A program made the translations under genes and the position numbers. A stretch of 64,000 nucleotides of DNA from Sodalis ligni (GTDB lineage: Bacteria > Pseudomonadota > Gammaproteobacteria > Enterobacterales > Enterobacteriaceae), in assembly GCF_016865525.2 (NCBI RefSeq), contig NZ_CP075169.1, forward strand, positions 3,100,337 through 3,164,336. Reading direction: 5' to 3'. Under the pieces are notes generated by a model. That model did no database searches and was not told the DNA's origin. It saw only the letters and a list, made by a program, of their open reading frames with translations. Every line of letters starts with the position of its first letter. Positions within the stretch are counted from its first letter, which is position 1. Positions 20,029 through 30,493 of this stretch are shown here, piece after piece.

Positions 20029-21045
20029 ATGTCGTGGTTGCAACGTTTACGTATTGATAAGTTTCTGTTGGTGTTGGTTTCGGTGGTTATCCTGGCTTCT
20101 CTCTTTCCCTGCCGCGGCGTTTTTAAAACCCTCTTTGAATACCTCACCACCGCCGCCATCGCTTTACTGTTTTTTATGCACGGCGCCAAGCTGTCGCGGG
20201 ACGCCATCATCGGCGGCATGAGCCACTGGCGTTTGCATCTGGTGGTTTTCCTCAGCACGTTTGCCCTGTTCCCGCTGCTCGGTCTTGCCATGAAGGTCTT
20301 TGAGCCTTCGTTATTGTCCACGCCGGTTTACCTGGGCTTTCTTTATCTGTGCGCGCTGCCCGCTACCGTACAGTCCGCCATCGCTTTTACCTCGGTGGCC
20401 GGCGGCAACGTGGCGGCGGCTATCTGCAGCGCCTCCGCCTCGAGTATCCTGGGGGTATTTTTATCGCCGGTGCTGGTGGGCCTGCTGATGAAAACCCAGG
20501 AGGGGGGCGGATCGAACAATACCCTGCATGCCATCGGCTCAATCATCCTGCAACTGATGGTGCCTTTTGTGGTGGGCCATCTGGCGCGGCCGCTGATTGG
20601 CGGCTGGGTGAACCGGCATAAAAAGCTGATTAATATCACAGACCGGTCATCAATATTGCTGGTGGTCTATACCGCCTTCAGCGAAGCGGTGGTGGGGGGG
20701 ATATGGCATCAAATCACCGGCTGGTCGCTGGTGTCGATTCTGGTGTATTCGCTGATCATGCTGGCCATTGTTCTGGTGATCAATACCTGGACCGCCCGTT
20801 TGCTCGGGTTCAGCACCGCCGATGAGATAACCATAGTCTTCTGCGGCTCCAAAAAGAGCCTGGCCAATGGTATCCCCATGGCTAACGTGCTGTTCCCGGC
20901 GGCGGCGGTAGGCACCATGGTGTTGCCGCTGATGATTTTCCACCAGGTGCAGTTGATGGTGTGCGCGGTGCTGGCGCAGCGCTACGCCCGCAAGCAGGCG
21001 GCGGCGCGGGAGAAAAGCGCGCTGAGCGTCACGCCCGGCGAGTAA
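20029..21045 (+). CDS. yfeH: bile acid:sodium symporter family transporter, YfeH-like
   Basis: Ten-helix membrane transporter of the SBF/ASBT-like family, 338 aa, close to E. coli YfeH. Shared blocks are LTTAAIALLFFMHGAKLSRD, SAIAFTSVAGGNVAAAICSASAS (the crossover helix), and DEITIVFCGSKKSLANGIPMAN. The substrate is not established. ATG 20029 is favoured over upstream ATGs at 20008 and 20011 because AAGGG lies eight bases before it and homology begins there. A strong terminator follows. It is not a normal neighbour of ydgJ in E. coli. Confidence 0.85.
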   Translation: MSWLQRLRIDKFLLVLVSVVILASLFPCRGVFKTLFEYLTTAAIALLFFMHGAKLSRDAIIGGMSHWRLHLVVFLSTFALFPLLGLAMKVFEPSLLSTPVYLGFLYLCALPATVQSAIAFTSVAGGNVAAAICSASASSILGVFLSPVLVGLLMKTQEGGGSNNTLHAIGSIILQLMVPFVVGHLARPLIGGWVNRHKKLINITDRSSILLVVYTAFSEAVVGGIWHQITGWSLVSILVYSLIMLAIVLVINTWTARLLGFSTADEITIVFCGSKKSLANGIPMANVLFPAAAVGTMVLPLMIFHQVQLMVCAVLAQRYARKQAAAREKSALSVTPGE

Positions 21046-21090
21046 ACAGTTTTGGATAAATTCGACAAGTGATTGACCGTAAAATCAACA

Positions 21091-21131
21091 AGCGGACTGA
21101 AGCCGTGGCGGCTGATTCAGTCCGCTTTTTT
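21091..21131 (+). terminator. strong intrinsic terminator after the YfeH-like gene
   Basis: AGCGGACTGAA and TTCAGTCCGCT form an 11-bp perfect stem followed by a run of Ts. This is the boundary between core-like sequence and the AT-rich island. Confidence 0.9.
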
Positions 21132-21680
21132 CAATAACCATGTTCACTGAGATGTTTACAGTTATGCTAGTTGCTTATCCGAATTATTGTCTATGAATTA
21201 CCTGATTCGAGAAATGTTTCCCGTTGAGATAGATGCATAAATTCTAAAAAACCTTTTACCGCTTATTTATATAGCAACACTATTTATAAATTTTTTATGC
21301 CAGCATCCGCTTGAGCGTGACTCTTCATTCGTCGGGTCGAATATAGTATATAAATCATTTTCGCTCGAACATAATTGACCGTGCTTTTGTGGAACCGGTC
21401 ATGCAGGCCTGGTAGAAGGGGAGGTGCAGACGAATTTATTTGAAATCTTCTCTTCCGTATGTTTATATCCATTTGCCGCTTTGCTTAATGGAGGTCCTCA
21501 TCTCCATCGCGGCGATCCAGAGAAGATTTTTACATTCGTTTACGGCAGCTTAATCCGAGGTTTATATATAATGAAGGGGTTAAATTAGTTCAAGAATGGT
21601 TTATATTAATTTGAACGACTAACATTATAATATTTTGCATTTTAAGTAAATTGGAATTAATCAATTGGAGATGATTATTA
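21132..21680. other. AT-rich gap with vestigial fragment of the F-box gene family
   Basis: No convincing gene. At about 21251-21295 a 43-base stretch, including CCGCTTAT, ATAGC and a long AAATTTTTT, is roughly 84% identical (with one 3-base gap) to the 3' part of the first F-box gene near 23515-23556. It looks like a remnant of a third family member. The rest, up to the GGAGAT site before 21681, shows nothing I recognise. Confidence 0.4.
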
Positions 21681-22712
21681 ATGATTTCTTCAGCGGTCAA
21701 AAATAACAATTTCGCTGTCTATGATCCCCAGCAAAATGTCAACATGGTTCCTTTGACCATCAAAGAAATTTTGAAGATGACCAGCCTGAGGCGTGGAGAT
21801 ACTTTAAATCATCGTTACATGAAGCATTTCTCTTGGGTGGAGAATGAACATTCATCCCTCAATGGCCGAATCGAATACATCAATAAGACCATTGCGTACA
21901 TCATGAAGTCCATACCGCTAAGGGAGAGTCCCGTTACGCTCGTATCTCTGGGTTCGGGAGGGCTCTTGACTGAATGGTTTATACATCAGCAACTCCATAA
22001 AGCGGGCTATCGGCAGCTTGACTGGCGCGTTATCGACCTGGACTATCAGAATGGCGGCTACGAGCTGTGCCGGAAGGATTTCAAGGTTGAGGCGGGAAAC
22101 GATAATGTTAAGGCATTCACAACTGAACAGACCTATTTAAGCAAATCAATCGGCCATGGTTTATTGGCGGATATTGACAAAAATCAAGGACCGGTTGTTG
22201 TATTAAATATCTCCCCACCGCGAGCGATAGCAGATTCTTCTTCCGCGGCGGTTTATGATCCTGATTGCATGCTTATTCGAGGAAGGCCAGTAGAAAAGGC
22301 TGAAAAGGCGAATGGTATCTATCTGTTAATGGCATCGCCTGAGTTTAAAAGGATCTGCTTAACATGAAAAGGCATTATCCGAAGGAGACTCAATCGTTCA
22401 TCTGGATTGCGCCTTGAATTGCTCGGTGAATAACGCCGGAGATGTCGTGGTGATACATAGTCCCTCCAAAACTGGGCGCGCTCTGGATGAGGGAATTAGG
22501 CCTTATTTGAAAAACTCGAAGAGATAGCCAAATCAGTTGGCCGGAAAATCGAACTCGAAAACCTGAATAAATCGCTGGAAAGATTTGTTGATGGCATTAA
22601 TCGCAGCGGCGCGTTCGGCATGAAATTTCTTGTTTCTGACTATGATACTGGTTTAGCGAGATTGCGCGAACAATTTCTCAACGGTAATAATCCGGTGATT
22701 TTGCGACTTTGA
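21681..22712 (+). pseudogene. methyltransferase-like putative effector, two frameshifts
   Basis: Not a known family to me. The first frame (to 22367) encodes 228 aa. Sequence then continues coherently in a second frame (about 22363-22527: HEKALSEGDSIVHLDCALNC, NNAGDVVVIHSPSKTG) and a third (about 22503-22712: FEKLEEIAKSVGRKIELENL to NNPVILRL). The restored protein would be about 340 aa. Residues 86-94 (LVSLGSGGL) followed by VIDLDY at 117-122 resemble motifs I and II of class I SAM-dependent methyltransferases, and VVVLNISPPRA near 175 could be motif IV. It has GGAGAT before the ATG, is AT-rich unlike the flanking core genes, and directly precedes two F-box genes. A host-directed role is inference. 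Confidence 0.55.
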
Positions 22713-22860
22713 TAATAATGAGTGCTCTTTGTATAAAATGCAAAGGAAAAACGCCGGGTCGCTTATATTTCATGTAAACGGATAAGCGATTCATGAAAGA
22801 TTACACTCGCCCTTCTGTTATAATGATATTAATAATAAAATTCCGAAGAGGTAAATAATC

Positions 22861-23726
22861 ATGTTAGACCTTGGAAATGTAAATCAGTCTGTCGTCATTT
22901 CTCAGTCTTTGTTGCAAAATAGGGAAACTTGTCACATGGTATGGCAAGTCGTATAATGCGTGTAACGCAATTCAATGATTTGCCGATAGAAATCGTTCAA
23001 AAATTGCAGATAATTTGAACGCAGTTGAATATAGCTTCCTTAGGGAAACTTGTTCGCAGCTTCATAACGAACTGATGTCTATCAGTGATATGGAAAAGTC
23101 ATTAATGGCGGAATGCAAGGGCGTCTTAAACAACGCTTTGAACGAATGGTTGATGAAAAAAGATTTCTTCACTATTGCATCAGTCTTCGCCAAACGTTTT
23201 GGAGGCCTTAAATAATATTTCGGAGTGGAGGGTAGGCGACGGTGATGAGCAGCATTTGAGAGTCTTCATCGCAGCAATAAACGACGAGCAGCCTTCTGCC
23301 ATAAGTGAACTCGTCAGCCCAATTAAACAAAAATTGTATGACTTACCTCTATTCGAGCAATTTTTTGTGCTTCGCCGGTTGATTCTTTTCAATATTACAG
23401 TGATCCGAGATTTTTCGTTTACAAGCTGGAGCCGTATAACATAGACGAAGGTCAAATTGCAGAGATATTTCATTATATAAATAACTTTTATGATAAATGT
23501 TCTGGCCCTGATAAACTCTTTGCCGCTTATATAGCGACATTATCTAAAAATTTTTGTACCAAATATTTTTTCTACTGACGGTACATTCACCAAGGAATTG
23601 AATGATGCGACCGCAGCGTATCCAAGATTATTTTCAGCGGGCGATCGTCTTCTCAAAGACTTTCCCTACAAAGATACCATGGGAATAAAAGGAAAACCGG
23701 ATAAGCCATTACCGGGCCTTGAATGA
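22861..23726 (+). pseudogene. F-box protein, copy 1, several frameshifts
   Basis: Reading across frames gives one coherent protein of about 290 aa. It begins MLDLGNVNQSVVISQ at 22861 after GAGG. An F-box follows at 22971-23075: FNDLPIEIVQK, then (after one missing A in an A run) IADNLNAVEYSFLRETCSQL. It continues with SMAECKGVLNN-type helices, EALNNISEWRVGDGDEQHL, YSDPRFFVYKLEPYNIDEG, GPDKLFAAYIATLSKNF and ends LFSAGDRLLKDF...PLPGLE at 23726. At least five single-base shifts are needed. F-boxes bind Skp1 in eukaryotic SCF ubiquitin ligases, and bacterial F-box proteins known so far are host-injected effectors. The C-terminal region resembles that of copy 2. Confidence 0.65.
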
Positions 23727-23925
23727 TCCTATGCTGAATGTGGTTTAAATTGCCTCTCATTCAGTAAATTTTCATGTACCCATAAAATCGAGATTTTACA
23801 ACATGTCGCTTGGCCACGTTTAAACACGTTATGTCGTTTTTTATCTGCTCACGGCGTCCATGCTTGTTATTGATGTTACTGTTAACCGTAGTAATTGAGA
23901 AAGAAATTTGTTTACATTACCTTAT

Positions 23926-24762
23926 ATGAACCGAGTACCTACCCCATATCAAATGGTCTTATCGATGGTAGAAAGTGTATCTGGGAATACAAAGAGGCGA
24001 CCTGGACTGGAAAATCTGCCCGTAGAACTTGTTCAAAACATTGCATTGAAATTATCCCATAAAGATTATAACAATATGCGACTATGCAACAAACATATTG
24101 CAAGGTCGCTCAAATCAGTCAATTCCATATTTGATTCACTCAAAGGGGATGTTTCGGCCGTTTGAAAACAGCTTATAAAGATATAGCGATTGATGGGATG
24201 ACTAAGCATTTTGCGGAAAAATTATCGCCAGAACTTCAGTTGATACTGGGTTCTTTAAGGATAATGCCACCGAGTGGATTGTCAGCAGATATGGATTTGA
24301 TCCTTTACTTTAAAGATGAGTTAACCGGGAATACTTCACATAAGAATATCGAAAAGGCGTTTTGTGATGGGTCTGAAAATGTCATTTTCAGACGCGACTC
24401 TTTGATAAAAATTATGTCCGATTTACTTTAAATACAATACATCTGACCAAGGATTCTCTCAATTCACTCTTTTCTCAAGCGAACAAATTGTTTCATGAGT
24501 GCCAGGATGCAGAAAAACTTGTCATTGCAGCCATGGTGACAGCATTAAAAATTGCCTATGTCAGCATGTACCTGCCGGTCAATTGCTTACTGATGACGAT
24601 ATAAATTCTCTAGTTCCACCTTTTGAAATATTATTTTCTCTGGGCGAGAAAATTTTCAGTATGAATTTTGTTGTCGATTTACATAAACAATATGACCAAA
24701 GAGATGTCCAAGGTCACATTAATAATCGTTTGTTTGAGCGTTCTATTAAAGAAGAACGCTAA
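23926..24762 (+). pseudogene. F-box protein, copy 2, about three frameshifts
   Basis: The first frame (ATG 23926) contains a textbook F-box at residues 28-64: LENLPVELVQNIALKLSHKD followed by YNNMRLCNKHIARSLKS. It stops at 24165 and resumes in other frames: LKTAYKDIAIDGMTKHFAEK (24162-24431), then TLNTIHLTKDSLNSLFSQAN through ECQDAEKLVIAAMVTALKIA, then LLTDDDINSLVPPFEILFSL to EER at 24762. Restored length is about 280 aa. C-terminal segments align with copy 1 (DAEKLVIAAMVTAL with GPDKLFAAYIATL; EILFSLGEKIF with PRLFSAGDRLL), so the two are diverged paralogues. A TTG at 23908 is an alternative start. Effector function is inferred from the F-box only. Confidence 0.68.
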
Positions 24763-24877
24763 AATCCTCGAAGTTGCCAGCAAACTTTGATTGCCGTTGG
24801 TAGAAAATTCCGGATGCGCTGTTATCCTGCCGTGCCTGTTCATTCATTGCCCCGGTTAATGTCTGTCAAACAAGTGG

Positions 24878-25888
24878 TTAATGGCGCCCTCGGGCATGTG
24901 CCTTGTCAAGCAACGTCTGCTTTTCCGCTTCACTAATGAACGCGATAGTCAAGCCGTTTTGCTGGGCCGTGCGGATTTGCTGTGTGTTCAAACCTGCCCG
25001 GGGCGCGGCCACCCGATACTCATAGTCCAGATCGATGCCCTGAACCGCCGGATCGTCTGAATTGATAGTAGCCAGTATGCCGTGGTCTAAAAAACGTTTC
25101 AGCGGATGCTGCTCAAGGGATAGCACGGTGCTGGTTTGTACATTGGACGTAAGACAGCTTTCAATGCCGATACGGTGCAGCGCCAGGAAATCCATCAGAC
25201 GGGGATCTTCAATGGCTTTTACCCCGTGCCCGATGCGCTGGGCCCCCAGCTCATTAATGGCCTGCCAGATGCTCTCCGGCCCGGCGGCTTCGCCGGCATG
25301 AACGGTAATATGCAGCCCCGCATCCCGGGCGCGGGTAAAATGATTTAAAAACAGGCTGCCTGGAAAACCCAGTTCGTCACCGGCCAAATCCAGGGCGACA
25401 ATGCCGTCGCCGCCGGACAGGATGGCATCCAGCTCCTGCGTGCAGGCATCTTCGCCGAAGGTTCTGCTTAATATGCCTATCAGTCGCACCACAACGTCAA
25501 AATCGTCACAGCCGGCGCGCACGCCGTCTATCACCGCTTCAACCACGCCCGGCAGCACCAGCTGATGCTTCATGGCCATATAGTAGGGTGAGAAGCGCAA
25601 TTCGGTATAATCCAGTCCCAGCGCCGCGGCATCGGCCACGTTCTCATAGGCGATGCGCCGGCAGGCATCCAGGGATCCCAATACCGCCACGCCCCAATCC
25701 AGCTTTTGCAAAAAACTCACCAGGTCAGGCTCGGTGCGGGTGACCTGGACAAACGCGAGCAGTTCCTCAAGATTGTCGGCCGGCAAAGGCAATCCGAATT
25801 GCCGACCCAGTTCCAGTATGGTTTGCGGGCGGATATTACCGTCCAGATGACGATGGATGTCGGTTAACGGCAGGGATGAATCAATCAT
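24878..25888 (-). CDS. add: adenosine deaminase
   Basis: Zinc-dependent purine salvage enzyme converting (deoxy)adenosine to (deoxy)inosine, 336 aa (E. coli 333). Motifs are [12 protein letters not shown] (metal histidines), [21 protein letters not shown] (catalytic Glu and His), RIGHGVKAI and the NSDDPAV metal aspartates. ATG 25888 matches the family start; the longer frame adds 13 unrelated residues. In E. coli it is adjacent to ydgJ; here 3.8 kb, the transporter and the F-box island, lie between. Confidence 0.96.
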   Translation of the reverse strand: MIDSSLPLTDIHRHLDGNIRPQTILELGRQFGLPLPADNLEELLAFVQVTRTEPDLVSFLQKLDWGVAVLGSLDACRRIAYENVADAAALGLDYTELRFSPYYMAMKHQLVLPGVVEAVIDGVRAGCDDFDVVVRLIGILSRTFGEDACTQELDAILSGGDGIVALDLAGDELGFPGSLFLNHFTRARDAGLHITVHAGEAAGPESIWQAINELGAQRIGHGVKAIEDPRLMDFLALHRIGIESCLTSNVQTSTVLSLEQHPLKRFLDHGILATINSDDPAVQGIDLDYEYRVAAPRAGLNTQQIRTAQQNGLTIAFISEAEKQTLLDKAHARGRH

Positions 25889-26000
25889 GGGAACGGTTCT
25901 CCGAACGTGGCGGGGGATGATCGGCATGAGCCGGGTTATCGGCGCCGCGAGTCTAAAATGAGGTTATCGGGCCCCCCATCAGGCGATGGGGGGCTTGGTT

Positions 26001-27530
26001 TTACCGTTGAGGCTGCGGCACGGCCTGGGGCTGTACCGGCTGCGTCGGGCTGTCCGGTACGCCGGACAATCCGAATAACCCTAAAAAGTTTTGCAATGAC
26101 ATCTTCTGGCCGTTCAGGTTTACCTGATTGTCGGCATAGTGAAAACTGCTGCTGAGAACGTTATCGTCCACGGTGGTCAACTTGAACATCTGCCCCATGG
26201 CCGCCAGTCCCTGCACCTGCTGCTTAGCCAATTTTTGCGCTTCGTCGGCGTTGTAGCCCTGGATTTTGGCGAATTGAGTGGTTAATTCTGTGGCCATATC
26301 CAGCGGAATGGTCAGTTTGGCATCCAGCTTATTGACGAACCTCGCCAGTTGCAGCTCCGGCGTCGCCGCCGGCGCGCCCGGCGGCAGCTGGGAGGGGTCG
26401 TTTACATTCAACGTCAGGTTGAACGCGCTTTCGCCCTTGCTGTTTTTCCAGCTCAGGGGCGAAATGGATAAATAGGGGTTGCCCTTAAGCGCCACCGGCA
26501 GATTATTGATCAACGCCTGGGTAATCTGCTCCTGCTGCGCAGCCGGATCGGCGGCGCCGGTCTGCTGCATGATTTGCTGCACCTGATTATGATACTGGTC
26601 GCTGAATTGGGCGATGGCCTTGGCGTCAAGATTGGACAGCTTGATGATCAATTTGCCGGAACCGAACTCCTGTCCCTGCACATGCAGCATATCCAGGCTG
26701 TAGGCGACCTGCACATTGAGCTTATCGCCATCTTCGTTGGCGGTGGTCACCTGGGACAGATTGTCGGTATTGAGCATGTCTTTGCCGTCAAGGTTGTAAA
26801 TCAGCGATTTTACCTTGAGGGTATTGTCGCCGATGCTGTAACCCTGCTTGCCCTTGTGGGTATCGCTGTCGATGCTCACATCATGCAGCGTCACCTGCTC
26901 ACGCTGCTGGAATTGACTTTCTCCCGCCACCACCAGGCTGGAAAGGGCGCCGGTGAGAATGACCTTGTTCAGATCGTGATCGATGGCGGCGTTCAAGCTG
27001 CCGCCGCTGGAGCGGATCAGCGAATCGGCATCTTTATAATCGAGGGGGGCGAAATCGATGACCGATACCGTATCGCCGTTATAGCCGACGCGGGTAACGG
27101 CGGATACCGGTGATTTACCCTGGCTGGCTTCTATAAGCGGCTTGACGAACGGGGTCTCGGCCAACCGGCTCTGGACCGACGCCATGCTGGGGATAAACAC
27201 GCCTTTTTTCAGCTGGGCGAACGGAAAAGGACCGTGGTCGACAATTTCATTGAGGATCAGTTGATCACCAGGTTTTAACGGTTTATTGTCGCCGGTGCTG
27301 CCGTCCGACAGCAAAACCACATCCAGCCGGCGGGAGAACAGCGCCGGGTGGTAATCTTGAACCGCCAGTGTCACCCCGGCTTCGGGGAAAGCGGTTTTAA
27401 TGCGGGCGTTGGCTTCATCCAGCAGGGCGGGCAGCCGCTGTTCAAACTGTTTGCCGGTATACCATGCCGCGCCGGTCCATGCCGCGCCCAATATGACAAT
27501 AACGCCGACCGCTATAAGTGATTTTCTCAT
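26001..27530 (-). CDS. ydgA: YdgA family protein (DUF945)
   Basis: A 509-aa protein (E. coli YdgA 502) with an uncleaved-looking N-terminal membrane segment (MRKSLIAVGVIVILGAAW) and a large periplasmic region. It shows GKQFEQRLPALLDEANARIK and conserved repeats of the DUF945 family, and ends in a Pro/Gln-rich tail. Reported in E. coli as an inner-membrane-associated protein of unclear function. ATG 27530 is chosen because the hydrophobic anchor starts there; the open frame extends upstream without homology. It sits between add and manA as in E. coli. Confidence 0.88.
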   Translation of the reverse strand: MRKSLIAVGVIVILGAAWTGAAWYTGKQFEQRLPALLDEANARIKTAFPEAGVTLAVQDYHPALFSRRLDVVLLSDGSTGDNKPLKPGDQLILNEIVDHGPFPFAQLKKGVFIPSMASVQSRLAETPFVKPLIEASQGKSPVSAVTRVGYNGDTVSVIDFAPLDYKDADSLIRSSGGSLNAAIDHDLNKVILTGALSSLVVAGESQFQQREQVTLHDVSIDSDTHKGKQGYSIGDNTLKVKSLIYNLDGKDMLNTDNLSQVTTANEDGDKLNVQVAYSLDMLHVQGQEFGSGKLIIKLSNLDAKAIAQFSDQYHNQVQQIMQQTGAADPAAQQEQITQALINNLPVALKGNPYLSISPLSWKNSKGESAFNLTLNVNDPSQLPPGAPAATPELQLARFVNKLDAKLTIPLDMATELTTQFAKIQGYNADEAQKLAKQQVQGLAAMGQMFKLTTVDDNVLSSSFHYADNQVNLNGQKMSLQNFLGLFGLSGVPDSPTQPVQPQAVPQPQR

Positions 27531-27690
27531 TGTCGATGCATCCTTATTATTATTTCCCATTCCAAGTTGTTGTAACGCGCCAATAAACAAACTCCGCCTT
27601 AAACTTTCATCTATCGAGGGGCAGAAAGCTATTGGACATACCTGCAATCAATAATAGCAGGATTAGAGGGCGTTCCTGGCGGAACAGCCG

Positions 27691-28866
27691 TCAAAGTTCG
27701 TTAAAAACCCGTGCCAATCTGCCGGTGCCGCTGGCGTTAACCGGCGATTCCGACGCGCTGATAAAGGCCGATTCACCGGCGTTAAGCCGCAGGGAATGAC
27801 CGTCTTTTTCCAGCACCGCCTGGCCTTCGACACAAAACAGAATGGCCGCGCTGTCCTGCGCCAGCGCCTGGGGGCGCGGGGACAGGTTATGCAGTGAAAA
27901 AGCGAAATCCTCCACTGGAATGGGGAAGCGCAGGGCGGCGCCGCCGCCGTTCGGCTGGGTCAGCAATTCCTCCCGGGGTTTGGCGATAAACTTCACATTT
28001 GCCAATAATTCAGGCACATCGATGTATTTCGGCGTCAGGCCTGCCCGCAGCACGTTATCCGAATTGGCCATGACTTCCAGCGCCACGCCGTGTAGATAGG
28101 CGTGTGGCGTTTCGGCATAGAGGAACATGGCCTGGCCGGGTTGCAGGGTAATCACGTTGAGCAGCAAAGGGGAGAACAAACCGCTGTCATCCGGATAATC
28201 ATCGGCAATCATGCGAATGGTGTCCCACGGCTCGCCGTGCTGATGGGCCAGGGCATTTTTCAGGATATCCAGGGCCAGTGATTTTTCCTCTCCGGCCATA
28301 CTCAGCAAATCGCCGAACAGCCCCGCCAGATGTAAAGCGTCAGGGTGCTGCAAAAACGCGGCGATGGAAGGATGGGCGCCGGCCACCGGCTGCAACAGGG
28401 AAACCATTGATGACAGCTCGCGAAAACCGTTCATGGCCTGAAAGGGCGTCAGGGCAAAAACCAATTCGGGCTTATGGTTGGGATCCTTGTAATTGCGATT
28501 GGCGGCATCAAGTGGGATAGCCCGTCGGTTTTCCAGCTCGAAACCCCGCTCAGCGGCGGATTTGCTCGGATGAACCTGAATGGACAAGGGTTCCTGGGCG
28601 CACAGCACCTTGAACAAAAACGGCAGCTCGCCGAAACGTTCGGCCACCGCCTTGCCCAGCAGCGCCGCCGGCTGCCGGGCTATGTAATCCCGCAGGCTGA
28701 TGTCATGGCCCTGTTCATCGCTTATTACGGAGCTGCTTTTGGGGTGCGCGCCCATCCAGAGCTCCGCCATCGGCTGGTTGTCCGGATTGGCGATGCCGTA
28801 CAGTCTGGACAAGGCATCCTTACTGCCCCAGGCGTAATGCTGAACAGAGTTGAACATTTTTTTCAT
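27691..28866 (-). CDS. manA: mannose-6-phosphate isomerase
   Basis: Zinc cupin enzyme interconverting fructose-6-P and mannose-6-P, 391 aa, the same length as E. coli. Key blocks are QHYAWGSKDALSRLYG, MAELWMGAHPKSSS, LSIQVHPSKSAAERGF (metal ligands), YKDPNHKPELVFAL, and ETPHAYLHGVALEVMANSDN with the active-site Arg region LRAGLTPKYID. It is divergent from fumC across about 155 bp, as in E. coli. Confidence 0.97.
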   Translation of the reverse strand: MKKMFNSVQHYAWGSKDALSRLYGIANPDNQPMAELWMGAHPKSSSVISDEQGHDISLRDYIARQPAALLGKAVAERFGELPFLFKVLCAQEPLSIQVHPSKSAAERGFELENRRAIPLDAANRNYKDPNHKPELVFALTPFQAMNGFRELSSMVSLLQPVAGAHPSIAAFLQHPDALHLAGLFGDLLSMAGEEKSLALDILKNALAHQHGEPWDTIRMIADDYPDDSGLFSPLLLNVITLQPGQAMFLYAETPHAYLHGVALEVMANSDNVLRAGLTPKYIDVPELLANVKFIAKPREELLTQPNGGGAALRFPIPVEDFAFSLHNLSPRPQALAQDSAAILFCVEGQAVLEKDGHSLRLNAGESAFISASESPVNASGTGRLARVFNEL

Positions 28867-29021
28867 TGTTAACTGCCCTTACTGGATCCTAAATGTATTA
28901 TCGCGAGCCGGTCGCATAATGGTAAGCTTTTCTGCGGCACTATACTATCAATGTCCGGCGTAGGCTTGGAACCGTTGCCGGGCAGGATATTGATCAATAG
29001 GAAGAATACCAGGAGGCATCA

Positions 29022-30422
29022 ATGACAGCTACCCGCGTCGAAAAAGATTCCATGGGACCGATCGAAGTACCGGCCGAACGTTTGTGGGGGGCGCAAACCC
29101 AGCGCTCCCTCGAGCACTTCCGTATATCCAGTGAAAAGATGCCGCCGGCCCTGATTGCCGCGCTGGCCCAAACCAAACGCGCGGCCGCGCAGGTCAACAA
29201 AGATTTGGGCCTGTTGCCCGCCGATCGCGCCGACGCCATTATCCGCGCGGCGGACGAAGTGCTGGCCCATAAGCACCCGGACGAATTTCCGCTGGCTATC
29301 TGGCAAACCGGTTCCGGCACTCAAAGCAATATGAACATGAATGAAGTTCTGGCCAATCGCGCCAGTGAACTTTTGGGCGGTCGGCGCGGCGGCGAGGGAC
29401 GCCTGGTCCATCCCAATGACGACGTCAATAAAAGCCAGAGTTCGAACGACGTCTTTCCAACCGCCATGCATGTGGCGGCGGTGATCGCCGTACGCGAACA
29501 CCTGCTCCCCAAGATCAATGCGTTAAGAGAGGTTTTAGGGCAAAAATCCGCCGCTTTTAACGATATCGTCAAGATTGGCCGCACCCATTTACAGGATGCC
29601 ACTCCCTTGACCCTGGGGCAGGAAATCTCAGGCTGGGTGTCGATGCTGGATCACAGCCTCACTCATATCGAGCAGAGCATACCCCATTTATGCGAGCTGG
29701 CCCTGGGGGGGACCGCGGTGGGCACCGGCCTGAACACTCATCCGGAGTACGCGGTACGGGTGGCGAAAGCCTTGGCTGAGCTCACCGGACATCCTTTTGT
29801 CACCGCCCCCAATAAGTTCGAGGCGCTAGGCACCTGCGACGCGTTGGTTCACGGCCACGGCTCGCTGAAAGGGCTGGCGGCATCGATGATGAAAATCGCC
29901 AACGATGTGCGCTGGCTGGCTTCCGGCCCCCGTTGCGGTATCGGCGAAATCAGCATCCCCGAGAACGAGCCGGGCAGCTCGATTATGCCGGGCAAGGTTA
30001 ATCCTACCCAGTGCGAAGCCATGACCATGCTGTGTTGCCAGGTTATCGGCAATGACACGGCGGTGAACATCGGCGGCGCCTCGGGTAATTTTGAATTGAA
30101 CGTCTATCGGCCGATGATCATTCATAATTTCCTGCAATCGGTACGGCTGCTGGCGGACGGCATTGACAGCTTTACCCGCCACTGCGCCGTGGGCATCGAG
30201 CCTAACCGGCCTCGCATCGATCAGTTGTTGAATGAATCCCTGATGCTGGTGACCGCCCTCAATACCCATATCGGTTATGACAAATCGGCGGAAATTGCCA
30301 AAAAAGCCCACAAAGAGGGGCTGACCTTAAAGGCATCCGCATTGAAGCTGGGGTATCTGACCGAAGAGGAGTTCGATCAATGGGTCCGGCCGGAAGATAT
30401 GGTGGGCAGTCTTAAAAACTAG
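29022..30422 (+). CDS. fumC: class II fumarate hydratase
   Basis: Iron-free, oxidant-stable fumarase of the TCA cycle, 466 aa (E. coli 467). It has the three superfamily regions: the [14 protein letters not shown] substrate loop, the [18 protein letters not shown] region with the catalytic His, and the flexible signature loop [16 protein letters not shown] carrying the catalytic Ser. GGAGG precedes the ATG closely. It is followed by convergent tus, as in E. coli. Confidence 0.97.
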   Translation: MTATRVEKDSMGPIEVPAERLWGAQTQRSLEHFRISSEKMPPALIAALAQTKRAAAQVNKDLGLLPADRADAIIRAADEVLAHKHPDEFPLAIWQTGSGTQSNMNMNEVLANRASELLGGRRGGEGRLVHPNDDVNKSQSSNDVFPTAMHVAAVIAVREHLLPKINALREVLGQKSAAFNDIVKIGRTHLQDATPLTLGQEISGWVSMLDHSLTHIEQSIPHLCELALGGTAVGTGLNTHPEYAVRVAKALAELTGHPFVTAPNKFEALGTCDALVHGHGSLKGLAASMMKIANDVRWLASGPRCGIGEISIPENEPGSSIMPGKVNPTQCEAMTMLCCQVIGNDTAVNIGGASGNFELNVYRPMIIHNFLQSVRLLADGIDSFTRHCAVGIEPNRPRIDQLLNESLMLVTALNTHIGYDKSAEIAKKAHKEGLTLKASALKLGYLTEEEFDQWVRPEDMVGSLKN

Positions 30423-30493
30423 CCGGTCCCGGCAAAACAGGATAATTCATCAACGTTTCGGGACATATCACGATGCGTCTGAAGCTTTAGGGA

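Noticed and set aside
21284..21472. 62-codon minus-strand frame in the AT-rich gap
   Set aside because: No homology, poor start, and overlaps the F-box family vestige.
27560..27590. A second Ter-like sequence containing GTTGTAAC
   Set aside because: The downstream bases are GCG instead of TAA and the upstream bases fit poorly, so essential Ter positions are missing.
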